Shown here piece after piece: positions 45,255 through 56,099 of a stretch of DNA of 64,000 nucleotides (the first letter of the stretch is position 1; each line of letters starts with the position of its first letter). This stretch comes from Adiantum capillus-veneris. Taxonomy: Eukaryota > Streptophyta > Polypodiopsida > Polypodiales > Pteridaceae. Below the pieces are notes generated by a model. It was not told the origin of the DNA, did no database searches, and saw only the letters and a program-made list of their open reading frames with translations. Location: the NCBI GenBank assembly GCA_014529385.2, contig CM043953.1, positions 92,620,842 through 92,684,841 on the forward strand, in the 5' to 3' direction. The translations under genes were made by a program, and so were the position numbers.

Positions 45255-47485
45255 ATACTCTGAGATGTAAACTAGTGCCTCTTACATGATCCACCCTTTG
45301 TCCATGCATGCCTCTGGTTGAGACCGTAGCCACAAAAAATCTTTGAGAGTCTTTAAAAACCTCTTTAAAAATAACATCCATCATGCGTGCCATCCTGCAT
45401 GCACTACTCCGCATATAGTGATCTCCTGAACCACATTAACCAAAAGGTGGGTTTGACTAACAAGAACCAATCAAGGAAATGCAACGTCAATGGCACACAC
45501 AATTTGTTTTGCAAGTGTTTGAGAAGCACGGATATCATCTATTTCGATTTCCTTGGAGTTCACAAATATACAAGAAAACACAAAAGAATACACTAGCTAC
45601 TAGTTGAGGTTTTTGTGTACATTAAAAAGTGTAGTTGAGTAGAGTCTTGTGGTGTACCTTACTAGCTCTCCAAGTTTAAAAATACCATCCCTCACTTTCT
45701 TGTCCTGACATATGTGCATACTCATCGGGCAGAATGAACTACAATGTAAGTTAGAGGAGGGGAAAGTGAGAGAAAGTCATACACACAAATCATATGTGTC
45801 CTAAAAAACAAACGATAGAGAGAATACAGAAAAGGAGTGACCTAAATAATCTTGTGTCAATTATGGGACTTCAATCCATACAATTGAACACTTCCACCCT
45901 TCTTCGCTTTTGTGAAAGCTCCCTTAAGCGACAACATACATCATGTTGGTGCACCGTGAGCTAATAGATGCAATGGTACCCTTCACTTTGTCTAATTCTT
46001 CTTTGGCTAGCATCCAAAGCACTTTAAGAAGCACAATCTTCCCATCGGGGGAACGGCGTGGAGTAACAGAGGTGGGGAGACATTTCAAGACTCTCAATTC
46101 CTCCATCACCGCCAATGAGTCCTCCTTGCCAATAATGTTGTCCATCAGGTTATGGTCTTCAAGGCTTGGATATGTGCATGGGATCCAAGAGGTGGTATAT
46201 TTGTAAGTCCTTCCAATATGGAACCCTTAAAACTATCAAATACCTTGACATACCTTTTGATGGAGTACTCTAAGCCAGATGGTTCTTGTATTGCTCTTCA
46301 CAAATAGCTACCCAATTTTCCATCGTGAGCTTTAGAGGCGTCTTCCCATTTGTTGAAGCCTTGTGCTTGCTATGGCCTTGGGGTAAGAAATAATGGTTGT
46401 TTGGATAGATTACCTTGTGCAATGCATTTGGCCTCTCTGTGTAAAGCCCTTGGTGAGACTACCTGGAATAATCCTTCCAAAGTTCCTTTATATAGCCTCT
46501 TGGGCCTCATTCCCTATCCACACTAGCAGCCATCCCCTGGGGCCTACTCCTTGACCGCCGGGCTTTATGCCCTTGGGATGACATTACTCCCCCCTTGAAG
46601 AATCATTTTTTTCCTCGAAAACAAGAGTGGTGATACACTAATGTTTTTCACAGTGGCATCCTTCATGGATCTAGCTGTTTGCTTGAGTGGAACATGGTTT
46701 AGTATGAGCTTCAATGAAACCAAGATTAACATCTTGATTTTCCACATTGTTGTCCATTTTCAACCGTCATGTGTTATCGGCTCCTATCCAACGTAGTGCG
46801 TAGACTCCATTTAGAATGCATATGAGCATGCTAAATGTAACATTTAATGGTCTAAAAAATTATGTGTAGCGGAAATTAGCATGAACATAGTGGGCGTTTC
46901 ATTAGAATAGATTCCTAATGAGAATTACAAGAGTGCTTGGGTGGAGAGAGCAACAAAAAGCATAACACCTAGTTAGATAGCATCGACAATACTTTCAAAA
47001 GAGAGAGAAATTAAGCTATTGACAACAATTGAGGACCGGATTTGCATGGAGCCGGTCCCCCCTCCAAAAGGCTTTGTATTATGGTTTCTCCCATCAAGAG
47101 AGACATTGTACAATTCAATTCTTTGTGTTCCTTCAAGACTAGCTAGTGCAATGAAGATGAAAGCTTCATGCACTAAGCAAAACACTTAACAAACACAACT
47201 TTAATTATCCCCGTTCTCAGACCCAAGACCTCACACACCTTTGAAGATGGTGAGAGCTAGCAAGGTATGAGAGTAGATTGAGAGGAAGAAGGAGTATCGT
47301 ACGAGAAAGATGTACATCTCCTCACATAATCACTCATATTAGCATAGCTTAGCTTAGTAATTAGCTTGGTAGAGGAGATGAGCATGCATTGAAGCTTGGC
47401 TCTTGGTTCGATTTGCATCCACAAGCCAAGAGTGTGTCATTGTAGGCTTCTATCTCACAAGCTTGGAGTAGGTGATGAGCTCTCC

Positions 47486-49934
47486 ATTAAAGGTTGGGAA
47501 GAGATAGTCTTCTCTTTCTTCACACATGAGATTGTGTGAGTGTGTGTGTGATAATGCCTTGCAAAAATCAGCCCCCTCTCTCTCTTGGGCGAGCCCTCTT
47601 GCTATTTGCTCTTGCTGAGCCGTCATTGGCTCTCCCCAAGTCAAGCCAATGATTATTAAGCAGCATAAGTGATAGCCTTCTGACATGTGTCCCCCCTACC
47701 CCTTTTGTGAGAGCTTTAGGTTATTAAATAATTAAACTAAACTCTCATTGGACCCCTTTGCCTCCTGGCCAATAGGAATCAGGCAAGCCATTCGGCTCCT
47801 GAATGCTCATTGGACCCCTTGTGAGACTGCCCAATAGTCTTCTAGGAGACTTAATTCTCATTGTTTTCTTTTATTAAATGTTTTTAAATTAATTAAACTA
47901 GATTTACTCTAGCTTAATTCTCATTGGTCCACCTCCAAGGCCATCCAGTAGGAATTGGGCACACCTTGTGGGCATCTGGGCTAGGGATCTGACATGTGTC
48001 CCTAATTCCCTTTGTGTAAAGGGAGCCTATGTGTGTGTGACTTTCTCTCTCATCCCCTACCTTTACGGCCCGCCCCCTCATGTGTAGGGATGTGTGTTGA
48101 CTTTGGAAAGCACACAAAGCATCCAATTCCCCCTAAGCTTTAACCCTTTGGACACAACCTTTGAATTTTGGAACCTTACCATTTTGGAAGTCTTAATGGG
48201 CTGAACCTTACGGTCTTTTTAGCCCATTGTTGCACATGGCTCTTTTGCAGATGCCCCCCCCCCCCCCCCCCTTTGGATCCCTATTTTCCCTCCTTTGGAT
48301 CCCTACTGTGGCCGGTCTCCTAGCTTAACCAATATTCTAGATTTTTCTCCCCTGGCGCTTCCCCACATTAAATGATCATTTTAATATGAGAAAATCATTT
48401 AGGAGAATTAGATATTGATTATTATGACATTACCTCTCTCTTGAAATCATAGTCGTCCTCGACTATGGTGTAGAGAAGATAAAGAATATTCATGAGTCCT
48501 TTTCTTAGCGGGTAGAGGATCCCTATGTTACCCTATGACATCATTCCACAATGGATGACTAGTCCATTTGGCACTTGAAAGCCTGAGGCTACCGCAAGCA
48601 TGTCTGCACATTAGTCCTATCAATCTTCCATAGTAGAGTGACAAGCTCTACCTTGTGTTTGGGAGACGTTGTCAGGAGTTTTTTGGAGCAAGGGATTGTG
48701 CATATGTTCATACCCATGCATGGTGCATCGAATAAAGGATTGCCCATTTGCCAGAGCCAGGTGGTTACGTGGGGCCCACATGTGTAGAGGTAGGGCAGCA
48801 TGTACATAGTGCATCGATTTTCATCGTTACCAGTACCAGTGTGTTTTTTCTACAATAATGAGGATTTGGTATCATGTAAAACTTCTCGAGAAAGCTATCC
48901 GCGGGCCGACGACATGAGGTAAGCAGGTGCGTCAGATGGCATTGAGTGGCGTCAAGAGGTCCAACGGGGTCAATACTTGCACGCGGAGAAGTATGGACAC
49001 GACGTGGGTGTTTTCTTGTGATACTTATGCAGAAAGGTCATCATGAGGACCACTTTTAGGGGCCACTTCACGTGGTTGCGGGATGCATTATTTGGAAAAA
49101 CTGAGTGCCAAGTGTGCGGATGATGCAAAAAAGGTGACAACTATGCACTGCGAGGTCAGTTTTTGGCCTGTTCGGGGTCCGTTTGAGGTCATCTAAAAGG
49201 CCACGGGTGCCCAACTAATAAAGCTAAGTGTGGGAACTAGGAAAACTGAGAGGAGACCAGAAAAAATGTGGAGAAGAGAGGAGGAACAGCCGCAAGTGTG
49301 TTTTTGCTGTTTTTGGAGCATTTTTTGGCCCTAAATTGCTCATCCGAGGTCGGATTTGAGCACTTTGACATTGTAGACTGGGGTTTTGGGCCATTCCGAA
49401 CGCGATGGCGCTGTTCATTTTGCCAAATTCCTCATAGATTTTCTGATGTTCTTTTGTGTAATCTTCTCCGGTGAGTGAAGCCTCTGCTTAACTTTGTGGT
49501 TGTATCTGGTGTATTTCCTCAATACTGTGTAAACTATTTGCCCCATTGGTGTTGGGCTGAGCTTCATTGAGTCTAAACAACAACAATTTGCCTCCTTTGA
49601 GCTGAATTGAGAGTGTGTGTGTGAGTGTGTATGTGTGAGTATTGAGTGGGCAAGTGGAAAATCTCTCTCTTCTCACTCCGTCTGTGTGTTTCCTGTCTCG
49701 GCCAGGCTGGTTGTGTAAGCCGAGTGGTGCCCCATAATGTGTGTGTGTATCATCCCAAGAGTGTGTGTTGGGTCATTATAGAGGCGTTGTGTGTGTTTCC
49801 ATTCCTCTCACAACGTCGTCTCCGCAAACTTGATCTAAGCATGCATACTACTTCATTTTTGTGCACAATAAAGAAAAAGAGAGTCTTATAAGACAAAAAA
49901 CTTTGTTCATTTTTTTAACATCTTGTACATTTTC
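47486..49934. other. Possible LTR and leader sequence, no gene
   Basis: A degenerate tandem phrase CTCATTGGACC/CCAATAGG occurs near 47741, 47806 and 47917. C18 at 48254-48271. The right part (about 49200-49850) is GT-rich with TGGTGCCCC at 49725-49733 and donor-like CCG/GTGAGTG near 49470, resembling an LTR leader. It lies where the 3' LTR of the minus-strand chromovirus would be expected, but I could not define ends. Confidence 0.3.
48254..48271. repeat. C18 homopolymer
   Basis: Eighteen consecutive C; length is likely unreliable by sequencing. Confidence 0.9.
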
Positions 49935-51355
49935 TTACTCTTGGGAAGCATTGTAAGCATTGACAAGGTTTAGGTTATCCTTTAATTGTATGCCTTGCAT
50001 CCATCTAGCATCTTCAAAAGGATAATTCTTAAACTTAATAAGATATCGTCGGATAGTCTTACCGCCTCTTAATACCTTGTCTTCATGTCAGAGAATGGAC
50101 TCGGGCTGCAGCACCTCCTCTTGTTCCTCGATCTCTGATGGGTCTTCAATAGTTGGTTCTTCAGGTGGCTCTCCTTTGTAAGGCTTTAATAGGCTCACAT
50201 GGAAAGCATTGTGTATGAGCCAGTGATTGGGCAACGTGAGTTGAAAGACCATTTCATTGATTGGTCTAAGAATCTGGAAGGGACCATAGTACCTTTTTGC
50301 TAGCTAAGCATAGTACTTTTGGTGGCCTATAGGATTCTTGCCCGTCGTGTGCCTTAATCGAGCCTTGGGAAACTTTAACAAGACCCAATCGTTTTCTTTA
50401 AAGGCTTGGGCTCTTCTGTGCTTGTCAGCAGCAGCCTTTTGCCTTTGTTGTGAGATAGAGATAACACCCTTAATCTTTTGAAAATATTATTGTAGGTCTC
50501 GGCTATACTCATCTGCAGCGAAGATCTTCCCATGTACCTTAACTAGCAAGGGACTTTTTTATCTTCCCTCAATTACCTCGAAAGGTGCTTTTCCCGTGGA
50601 AGTATGTACAATGTTATTGTAAGCATACTCCACTAAGGGTAAGTACTTCTCCCATTGGGATCTTTGATCTACTTCCGTTACATAGGCTTTTAGTAGATCG
50701 AGAATGGTTAGGTTAGCTATTTCACTTTGGCCATCCGTTTGTGGATGATAGGCCGAAGAGAAGTTTAGCCTTGTCCCTAAATTCTCAAAGAGACCCTTCC
50801 AGAAATTATTGGTCATTCTAGGATCTCTATCCGACACTATGAACATTGGCAAGCCATGGTACTTGAAAATTTGTGAAATGAAGAGGGTTGCCATTTGACG
50901 GGCTTTGATAGTCTTTTTGACAGGTATAAAATGAGCTCGTTTACTGAACCTGTCTACTATCCTCCATATTCCCGTATTCGCATGGATAGAATTAGGCAAT
51001 CCAAAGATAAAATCCATGGATATGCTCTCCCATGGTAAATTAGGGATTGGAAAGGGTTGAAGCAATCCAAGTTTCTTCCCTCTATCAAATTTTGTCTTTT
51101 GGCATACCACACATTTAGAAACATACTCTTGTATGTTCACTTTCATGGTAGGCCAATAGAAAGATGTTTCAATTCCCTTTAAGGTAGACTGAATCCCTCT
51201 ATGCCCTGCATAAGGTGGAGCATGAGATTCATACATTACTTTCTCACGTAGTGAGTTAGTAACGCATAGTCTATTGCCATAGAGAAGATAACCATCTTCT
51301 AAGGTAAATGGTTCTTCTTTCTAATGCCTTTCAGCAAATCCAATCACTTGTACTT
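49935..51355 (-). pseudogene. Chromovirus (Ty3/gypsy) integrase with chromodomain
   Basis: A single minus-strand frame with a few stops. From the right: EDGYLLYGNRLCV (near 51290), the HHCC zinc finger (HAPPYAGHRG ... CVVCQKTK), catalytic D in MDFIFGLP, second D in VSDRDPRMTNNFW and E in HPQTDGQSEIAN (D,D35E), then after a stop at 50559 a basic segment, [10 protein letters not shown] (GPY/F module) and [15 protein letters not shown]. It ends with a chromodomain at about 50129-49935: ESIL-stop-HEDKVLRGGKTIRRYLIKFK, FEDARW. It inserts the cDNA, and the chromodomain can target chromatin marks. Stops within the frame are at VIEGR*, LQ*Y, YYA*L and IL*H. RT and RNase H are missing upstream. Confidence 0.88.
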
Positions 51356-51372
51356 GCATCTCGAGGGCCAGA

Positions 51373-51525
51373 GACACTGATAGGGGAAACAAAATTCACC
51401 ATGATATTGTTAATCAAGGACTATTGGAGGAGAATTCCGTGCTTATCAATGATTTGATCATTATGTATGCTAAATATGGTGCCCATTTAAAGGCCGCCCA
51501 AAGAGCCAATGACCGCCTGCTTTAA
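51373..51525 (+). pseudogene. PPR repeat protein fragment
   Basis: 51 codons reading GNKIHHDIVNQGLLEENSVL then INDLIIMYAKYGAHLKAAQR to a TAA. G-x-x-IH-x-x-IV-x-x-GLL and N-x-L-I-x-MYAK-x-G-x-x-x-x-AQ are the diagnostic residues of plant PLS-class pentatricopeptide repeats, which bind organellar RNA. Only about one and a half repeats survive, with no start codon. The IH...GLLE style is common in the expanded PPR families of ferns and lycophytes. It probably came in as a gene scrap or retrocopy. Confidence 0.65.
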
Positions 51526-51989
51526 AAAAAAGGGTAAGTGTGTGAAGGGGGAGAAAAAAATGGCGAGGCGGTAGACAACGAGCAACATGGAGGGGGTGAA
51601 GGTCTCACTTTGGGTGCTATGAAGCTCAAAACACGACGGTCAAGAAACAAAAAATACTAGACTTGCCATCGTACTTAATGACAAGTCAACAGTTTCAAAT
51701 TTTTCAAAGATGTTTCAATTGGTTCAAGGATCTCTGCTTGAAATGGAGACTATGCAGAAGAAGAATCAAATAAATGAAGCGTTGGATTAGCTTTAGATGC
51801 CGTATACGATGAGAGGCAAGTCTTCAATGGTTATGATCTAGAAAGCTATCTAGAGTGCTATGAGTTGGAATCAAGTTAAGAGGGATACCAGAAGAGTTAA
51901 TGATTAGATCCTTTGGTGAGTTCAAATTTGAAGGAGCAGATTCAAGAGGTTATCAAAGCCTACAATGACATCTAGGAGTACTTTAAAGA
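51526..51989. other. Unassigned DNA
   Basis: A-rich run after the PPR stop and then mixed sequence; 51700-51989 may be the decayed start of the acidic ORF that follows. Confidence 0.3.
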
Positions 51990-52583
51990 AGCTATTGTAC
52001 AAGTAAGTTATGAGAATTATGCAAGCTATCAAGAATAGAGTCCAAGTTTACCAAACTACATAGATATTCAAGAGCACGTACGATCAAAATTAGAAGCTCT
52101 GATTGATGAGTGTATTGTACAAGATGCTACCTTTTTACAGGCAAATGATGAAGATATAGTTGAATATGTGTATTAAAAGCTGGGGTTAGAAGATGCCTTG
52201 CATGAAGTAGAAGTCTTTGAGGGTGAGGCTCTACAACCTCAAGATACACAATGTGAATTTTGCAAAGAACCTATACATGCATATAGGAGGAAAAGAAATC
52301 AGGGGATCAAAACAACTTATTGGCTAAAGTTCAAGAAGAAATTGTGCGGGTGAATGAGTGTAACCATATTCAAGTAGACATGCATGAAGACTCGGTTTCG
52401 ACTAATACTTTTGCTACAGACTCAGAATTAGAGCAAAATGTTTTTGGTACAGATTCTAATATAGAGTTGATTGATTATAAATATGCTATAGGTCAAAGCC
52501 CTGGGGGATTCACCATGGAAAACTTATCGCACCACGTAAGTGCAAGGGAGGGGGGTTCTTTCACAAGTTACATAAGCGTATAA
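51990..52583 (+). pseudogene. Acidic ORF remnant 1, unrecognised
   Basis: Reading through one stop: PSLPNYIDIQEHVRSKLEAL, then DECIVQDATFLQANDEDIVEYVY, LGLEDALHEVEVFEGEALQP, a CEFCKEP segment and, in a nearby frame, the open stretch 52320-52583 rich in Asp/Glu ending IGQSPGGFTMENLSHHV. It shares opening words (LPNY-x-D / LPNLDK) and the ending SPGGFTM / DPGGFIKM with remnant 2. No known domain identified. Composition suggests an acidic, mostly disordered protein, perhaps of a retroelement. Confidence 0.4.
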
Positions 52584-53302
52584 GTTAGGGGCAGACCCCC
52601 AATAATTTATCTCCTAAGCTTAAAAATAAGGGAGGGGGTATCATATTTATTGGTTTGGGGGGGGAGGGGGAGTGAGAAAAGGAAAAAATGAAAGGAAGTT
52701 TTTGTGTTTCAAAATCATTGCTTCCCAAAAGAGTCTTCCCTTGAACTTTTGAGTCAATAGCTACAAAGATCCATGCAAGAACTACACTACTTTGTATCAA
52801 TTGCTTGTTTTGTGATTATAGTTCATTTGTTGAGGGATGAAAGCTATAAAGCGTTTGTATAAATGCAAATTTACACAAAGAACCTAGCACAACTATATGA
52901 ACATGTTTTTTGAGTAATTTAGATGGGGCAAAATTGGATGAGGAGCTAGAGTGCAAGCTGAATGAGTACATAGTTTGAAAGTCAAACTAAGTCACATTGA
53001 GAGTACATCTAGTTATCAACATAAGTGGTTTCTTAGTACGTTGCCAGTCACCATGCTACACGCTCTTTGACTAGTTTTACTGAGTTAGATCATATGAGAC
53101 CTAAATTTTATATGTAAGATAGGGGTATGATAATTTTGTGCATTGATTGTCGTATAAGCTTAGAAAGGGGAGTTATATTCCCTAATACGAGTCATATATA
53201 GGGGTTCTATCAATGTTTTCCATTCGCACGTGGCGTCCCATTTTATATATAGAGTGAATCCCCCACGGTCAAAGCAAGGCTGCAATTAAGAGAAGCAGGA
53301 CC
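52584..53302. other. Spacer between acidic ORF remnants
   Basis: Starts soon after remnant 1 with purine-rich AAAAATAAGGGAGGGGG (52621-52637) and GGGGGGGGAGGGGGAG (52657-52672), which could be polypurine tracts. TATATATAG near 53253 precedes the ATG of remnant 2 by about 50 bp. No gene seen. Confidence 0.3.
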
Positions 53303-54343
53303 ATGGATTTGGGTCTACCATATTTACCGAATTTGGATAAATCAAATTTTGAGGACTTGGTTAATCAAGAGTATGTGTATGAAGATGTACAAAATGTTGA
53401 TTCAGAGGGGGTTCTTCTTCATTGACAAGTTGTTGTGACGTTGAGATACCAAAGTGGGAAACTGATCTTGAATGTGATGATGATGATTCAAAGGGGGTGC
53501 AGACTCAGAGCTACTGATGTGGGAAACTGATCCTCAATTTGTTGATGATGTTGATTCAAAGGGGGTGCATAGTGAAATGCCATCTCTTGGTGTTGAATAT
53601 AATTAGTTTCATTGTGCCGATGATACAGATGGGGCAGTAGATGAAATTTTCAATGTGCATGTTGAACTTTGTGCTACAGAAGTGCAAAGATACAGATATT
53701 TGGATGAGGGTGAAATACTTGAAGAGAAATATACGATAGATGTGTTTAATATGCATGTCATATGTGGAAGTCTTAGTTTACAACAGCCTGAGATGTGCAG
53801 GAAGGAGGAACCTTCTAAAGCGGTGGACCTAGATCCTATGTTCTTATTGGATGAAGCTTTGTGAGTGTTCTCAAATACAGATGCTAAGGATACCGATCAA
53901 TCTAAATTCATGCATGATCAAGTTTGTTCAGATGCAGCTAATGGTGACCTTATGCAGTTGTTCAATGATGCTCTAGTTGATTTTGAGCCTCTACAAGATA
54001 GAGAATTGTTTTCTGATGCATCTTGTGAGCCTAATGAAGAGAGTTTTGCCAGAGACTTGATGTATTCATATATGCATAATTAGTATTCCAACACTAGCGA
54101 GAGTGAAGGTGAACTGCCAATGCTTTTACTTGTGATTGATGATCGACAATTGGATGAGCCAATTGCACAAGGGATATGGCAATATCTATTGATACTTGAT
54201 GCTATATGGGATCTGATGTTACCCTATGACGTAGAAGAGTTTGAGCTAGCTTTTGACCAAGGAGGTGATATATATATGCATGGTCTAGGGAAATTGACTT
54301 ATATGCCATATGATCCAGGAGGTTTCATAAAGATGTGTGGGTA
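53303..54343 (+). pseudogene. Acidic ORF remnant 2, unrecognised
   Basis: From ATG 53303 (MDLGLPYLPNLDKSNFEDLV) through several stops: two copies of W-E-T-D-x-x-x-x-x-D-D-x-D-S-K-G-V-x, VHVELCATEVQRYRYLDEGE, an acidic middle part, LFNDALVDFEPLQDRELFSD, and the open 54120-54343 stretch QGIWQYLLILDAIWDLMLPY ... LTYMPYDPGGFIKM. No catalytic or metal-binding motif is recognised. Frame interruptions at 53423, 53515, 53603, 53862 and 54081 indicate decay. It is a diverged relative of remnant 1. Confidence 0.42.
53454..53583 (+). repeat. 65-bp direct tandem repeat in acidic ORF
   Basis: GTGGGAAACTGATC at 53454 and 53519 and GATTCAAAGGGGGTGCA in both units; period 65 bp, which is not a multiple of three, so the duplication itself shifts the frame. 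Confidence 0.7.
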
Positions 54344-55299
54344 AATTTTTTTTTATGCTCTACTAATTGGAAATTATTCTGTTTTCATTATGACCTTGGA
54401 GGATGGTGCAAAAGTTTTTAAGGACTGCTCATAGTGGGTAAAATGATTGGTCTCCCATTTGATTCTTGGGGGCTACTAAAGTGCAAGTTGTAGATTTGAA
54501 GAGTACCAGTTATTTGTTGTAGCAAGTTGCATAGTACAAGGTTTTGGTTTCTAGATTATGCTAAGTCAAAAGAGTTTTTGGTTATGTGTTCAATAAGATT
54601 ACATGGCTAGCTTTCAGCTGACTTCTTTGGACAATTGATGAAATATCTTCACATATTTTGAGTTGGTACTGCTACCAGAACTTGAAGTAAAGGACTTGAC
54701 AGCCATTTCGTGTCCAGAGAGAGTAAGGCATACTTGATCTTGACAAGGTTCCCTAAAGTGATCTTGATGGTCCAGCCATGTGCATCATTAACTGGAGCAC
54801 TTGAGTGTGGCAGGGTTCACTAAATAGGTTTTTCATAGTTGAATGCTTTAGAGATACAACAGATACGGCTCAAAGATTTTTGATGGGCAACTACCTAATG
54901 ATTAATCTAGAACATTGATGATAGGGTATAAGCCTTGTATTCTTTTTCATATGTTTACCAGTTACGTGAGTCTAATGATGGAAAAGAGCTTAAGGTACCT
55001 ATAGTAGCAGATGCAGATTGAAATGAGTTGTGTGGGACGCATGTCTAACCTCACCATCCTATCTTATTGCAGTATTAGCGAGAACCACGATTTATTTGTC
55101 AAGCCATGGGACCAAGTTGAATCGACTAGTGCATAGAGGCTACAAGAGGTTGTCAATCTCTCAAAAAACAACTAACAACTTGCATCTAACTCAAGCTACA
55201 CTCAAGTGACTGAAATCACCAAAAGCCAATCATTCATAAGCAAGCAAATCACATCAGTTACAGCATCAAATGACATCCAAACGTAATGAAACTTGTAGG
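54344..55299. other. No recognised feature
   Basis: AT-rich, with no coding motif. The right part may include the end of the copy B LTR. Confidence 0.3.
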
Positions 55300-55363
55300 A
55301 CAAGTTTATAATACCTAAGCACACATGACTATGGTTTCAAACCCCACATTAGGTCAAGTTCCA

Positions 55364-55379
55364 AAATCACGATTATTAA
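55364..55379 (-). repeat. Degenerate palindrome in LTR (copy B)
   Basis: TAATAATCGTGATTTT on the minus strand carries the left half and centre of the copy B palindrome, about 560 bp after the LTR start, followed by the same GATTTT as in copy A. Confidence 0.6.
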
Positions 55380-55711
55380 CAGTAGTGGATTTTTGACCTA
55401 GTCGTTTTCGACCCAGAATGCATCTAAATTCTTAGCAATGATGCCCCAATACCCCACCTATGCTTAGTTTTCCATTTAAAAGTGTAAATTCCTAGTTATG
55501 ATGAAATTAGGCCGTGGGTCAACGATGCCAAAAGCTACGAAATACTATGAATGGCTTACGTCAATGCGTAGAGCTCTTACATGCAGTTGCAATGCAACAA
55601 ACACAATCGCAATGTGACAACTAGAGAGGAAGTAGGAAGCACGAGAAGGAGAGAAGTGAGCGTCGTTAGCTCACGTTGTGTATTTCTTATCCAAAAACTT
55701 ACAAAAATTGT

Positions 55712-55723
55712 CTTTTATACCTT
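55712..55723 (-). promoter_or_regulatory. LTR TATA box (copy B)
   Basis: AAGGTATAAAAG on the minus strand, about 220 bp into the LTR; the copy A LTR has AAGGTATATATA about 200 bp in. Confidence 0.55.
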
Positions 55724-55940
55724 AGCCAAGGTTTTTGGGTGGTCAAAACTAATAATCTGGAGTTCTACCAAAGCTTGGAATTGACTGGCTGATACAATCT
55801 GAAAGCTTGTAGCCCCGACTCATTAATTACAATGTTTATCTGAGAAAATAGGAGTTACAATATTCCCGATTTATAAAAATAATAATTGTTTTACAAAGAG
55901 AACTCGAGAAAATGGTGTTCGCGTTAGCTTGCTGCTAACA

Positions 55941-55956
55941 TTCCCCCCCTCCTCGC
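55941..55956 (-). other. Polypurine tract before 3' LTR (copy B)
   Basis: Minus strand GCGAGGAGGGGGGGAA abutting TGTTAGCAGC. Confidence 0.7.
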
Positions 55957-56099
55957 CTGTGTCATCCCTTGACACAGCTTTATGGGCTGAAGTAGTCTTC
56001 GGGTTGACAGCAGGCAAGGCGATCTTTAAGCACATCTAGTGCCTTCTGGTATTTGATTCTTCGTTCTTTGTCGGGCACTTGAAAAAATTGCATGGTGAC

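Larger units (their letters stand above)
38311..47485. repeat. 9.18-kb tandem duplication, copy 2
   Basis: Differs from copy 1 by a handful of changes: microsatellite lengths, a GCTC insertion near 41067, CTA instead of A near 42435, and single substitutions near 40602, 45862, 46319 and 46716. The right edge GATGAGCTCTCC continues into unrelated ATTAAAGG at 47486. Confidence 0.9.
55300..55940 (-). repeat. 3' LTR of copy B (left limit uncertain)
   Basis: Minus strand starts TGTTAGCAGCAAGC directly after a polypurine tract, has CTAAGGTATAAAAG at about 55727-55712 and the half palindrome at 55379-55364. The order and offsets follow the copy A LTR; overall sequence identity is low. Confidence 0.5.

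Noticed and set aside
48254-48271. C18 as a functional G-quadruplex or i-motif site
   Set aside because: A single homopolymer run of uncertain length; no supporting context.
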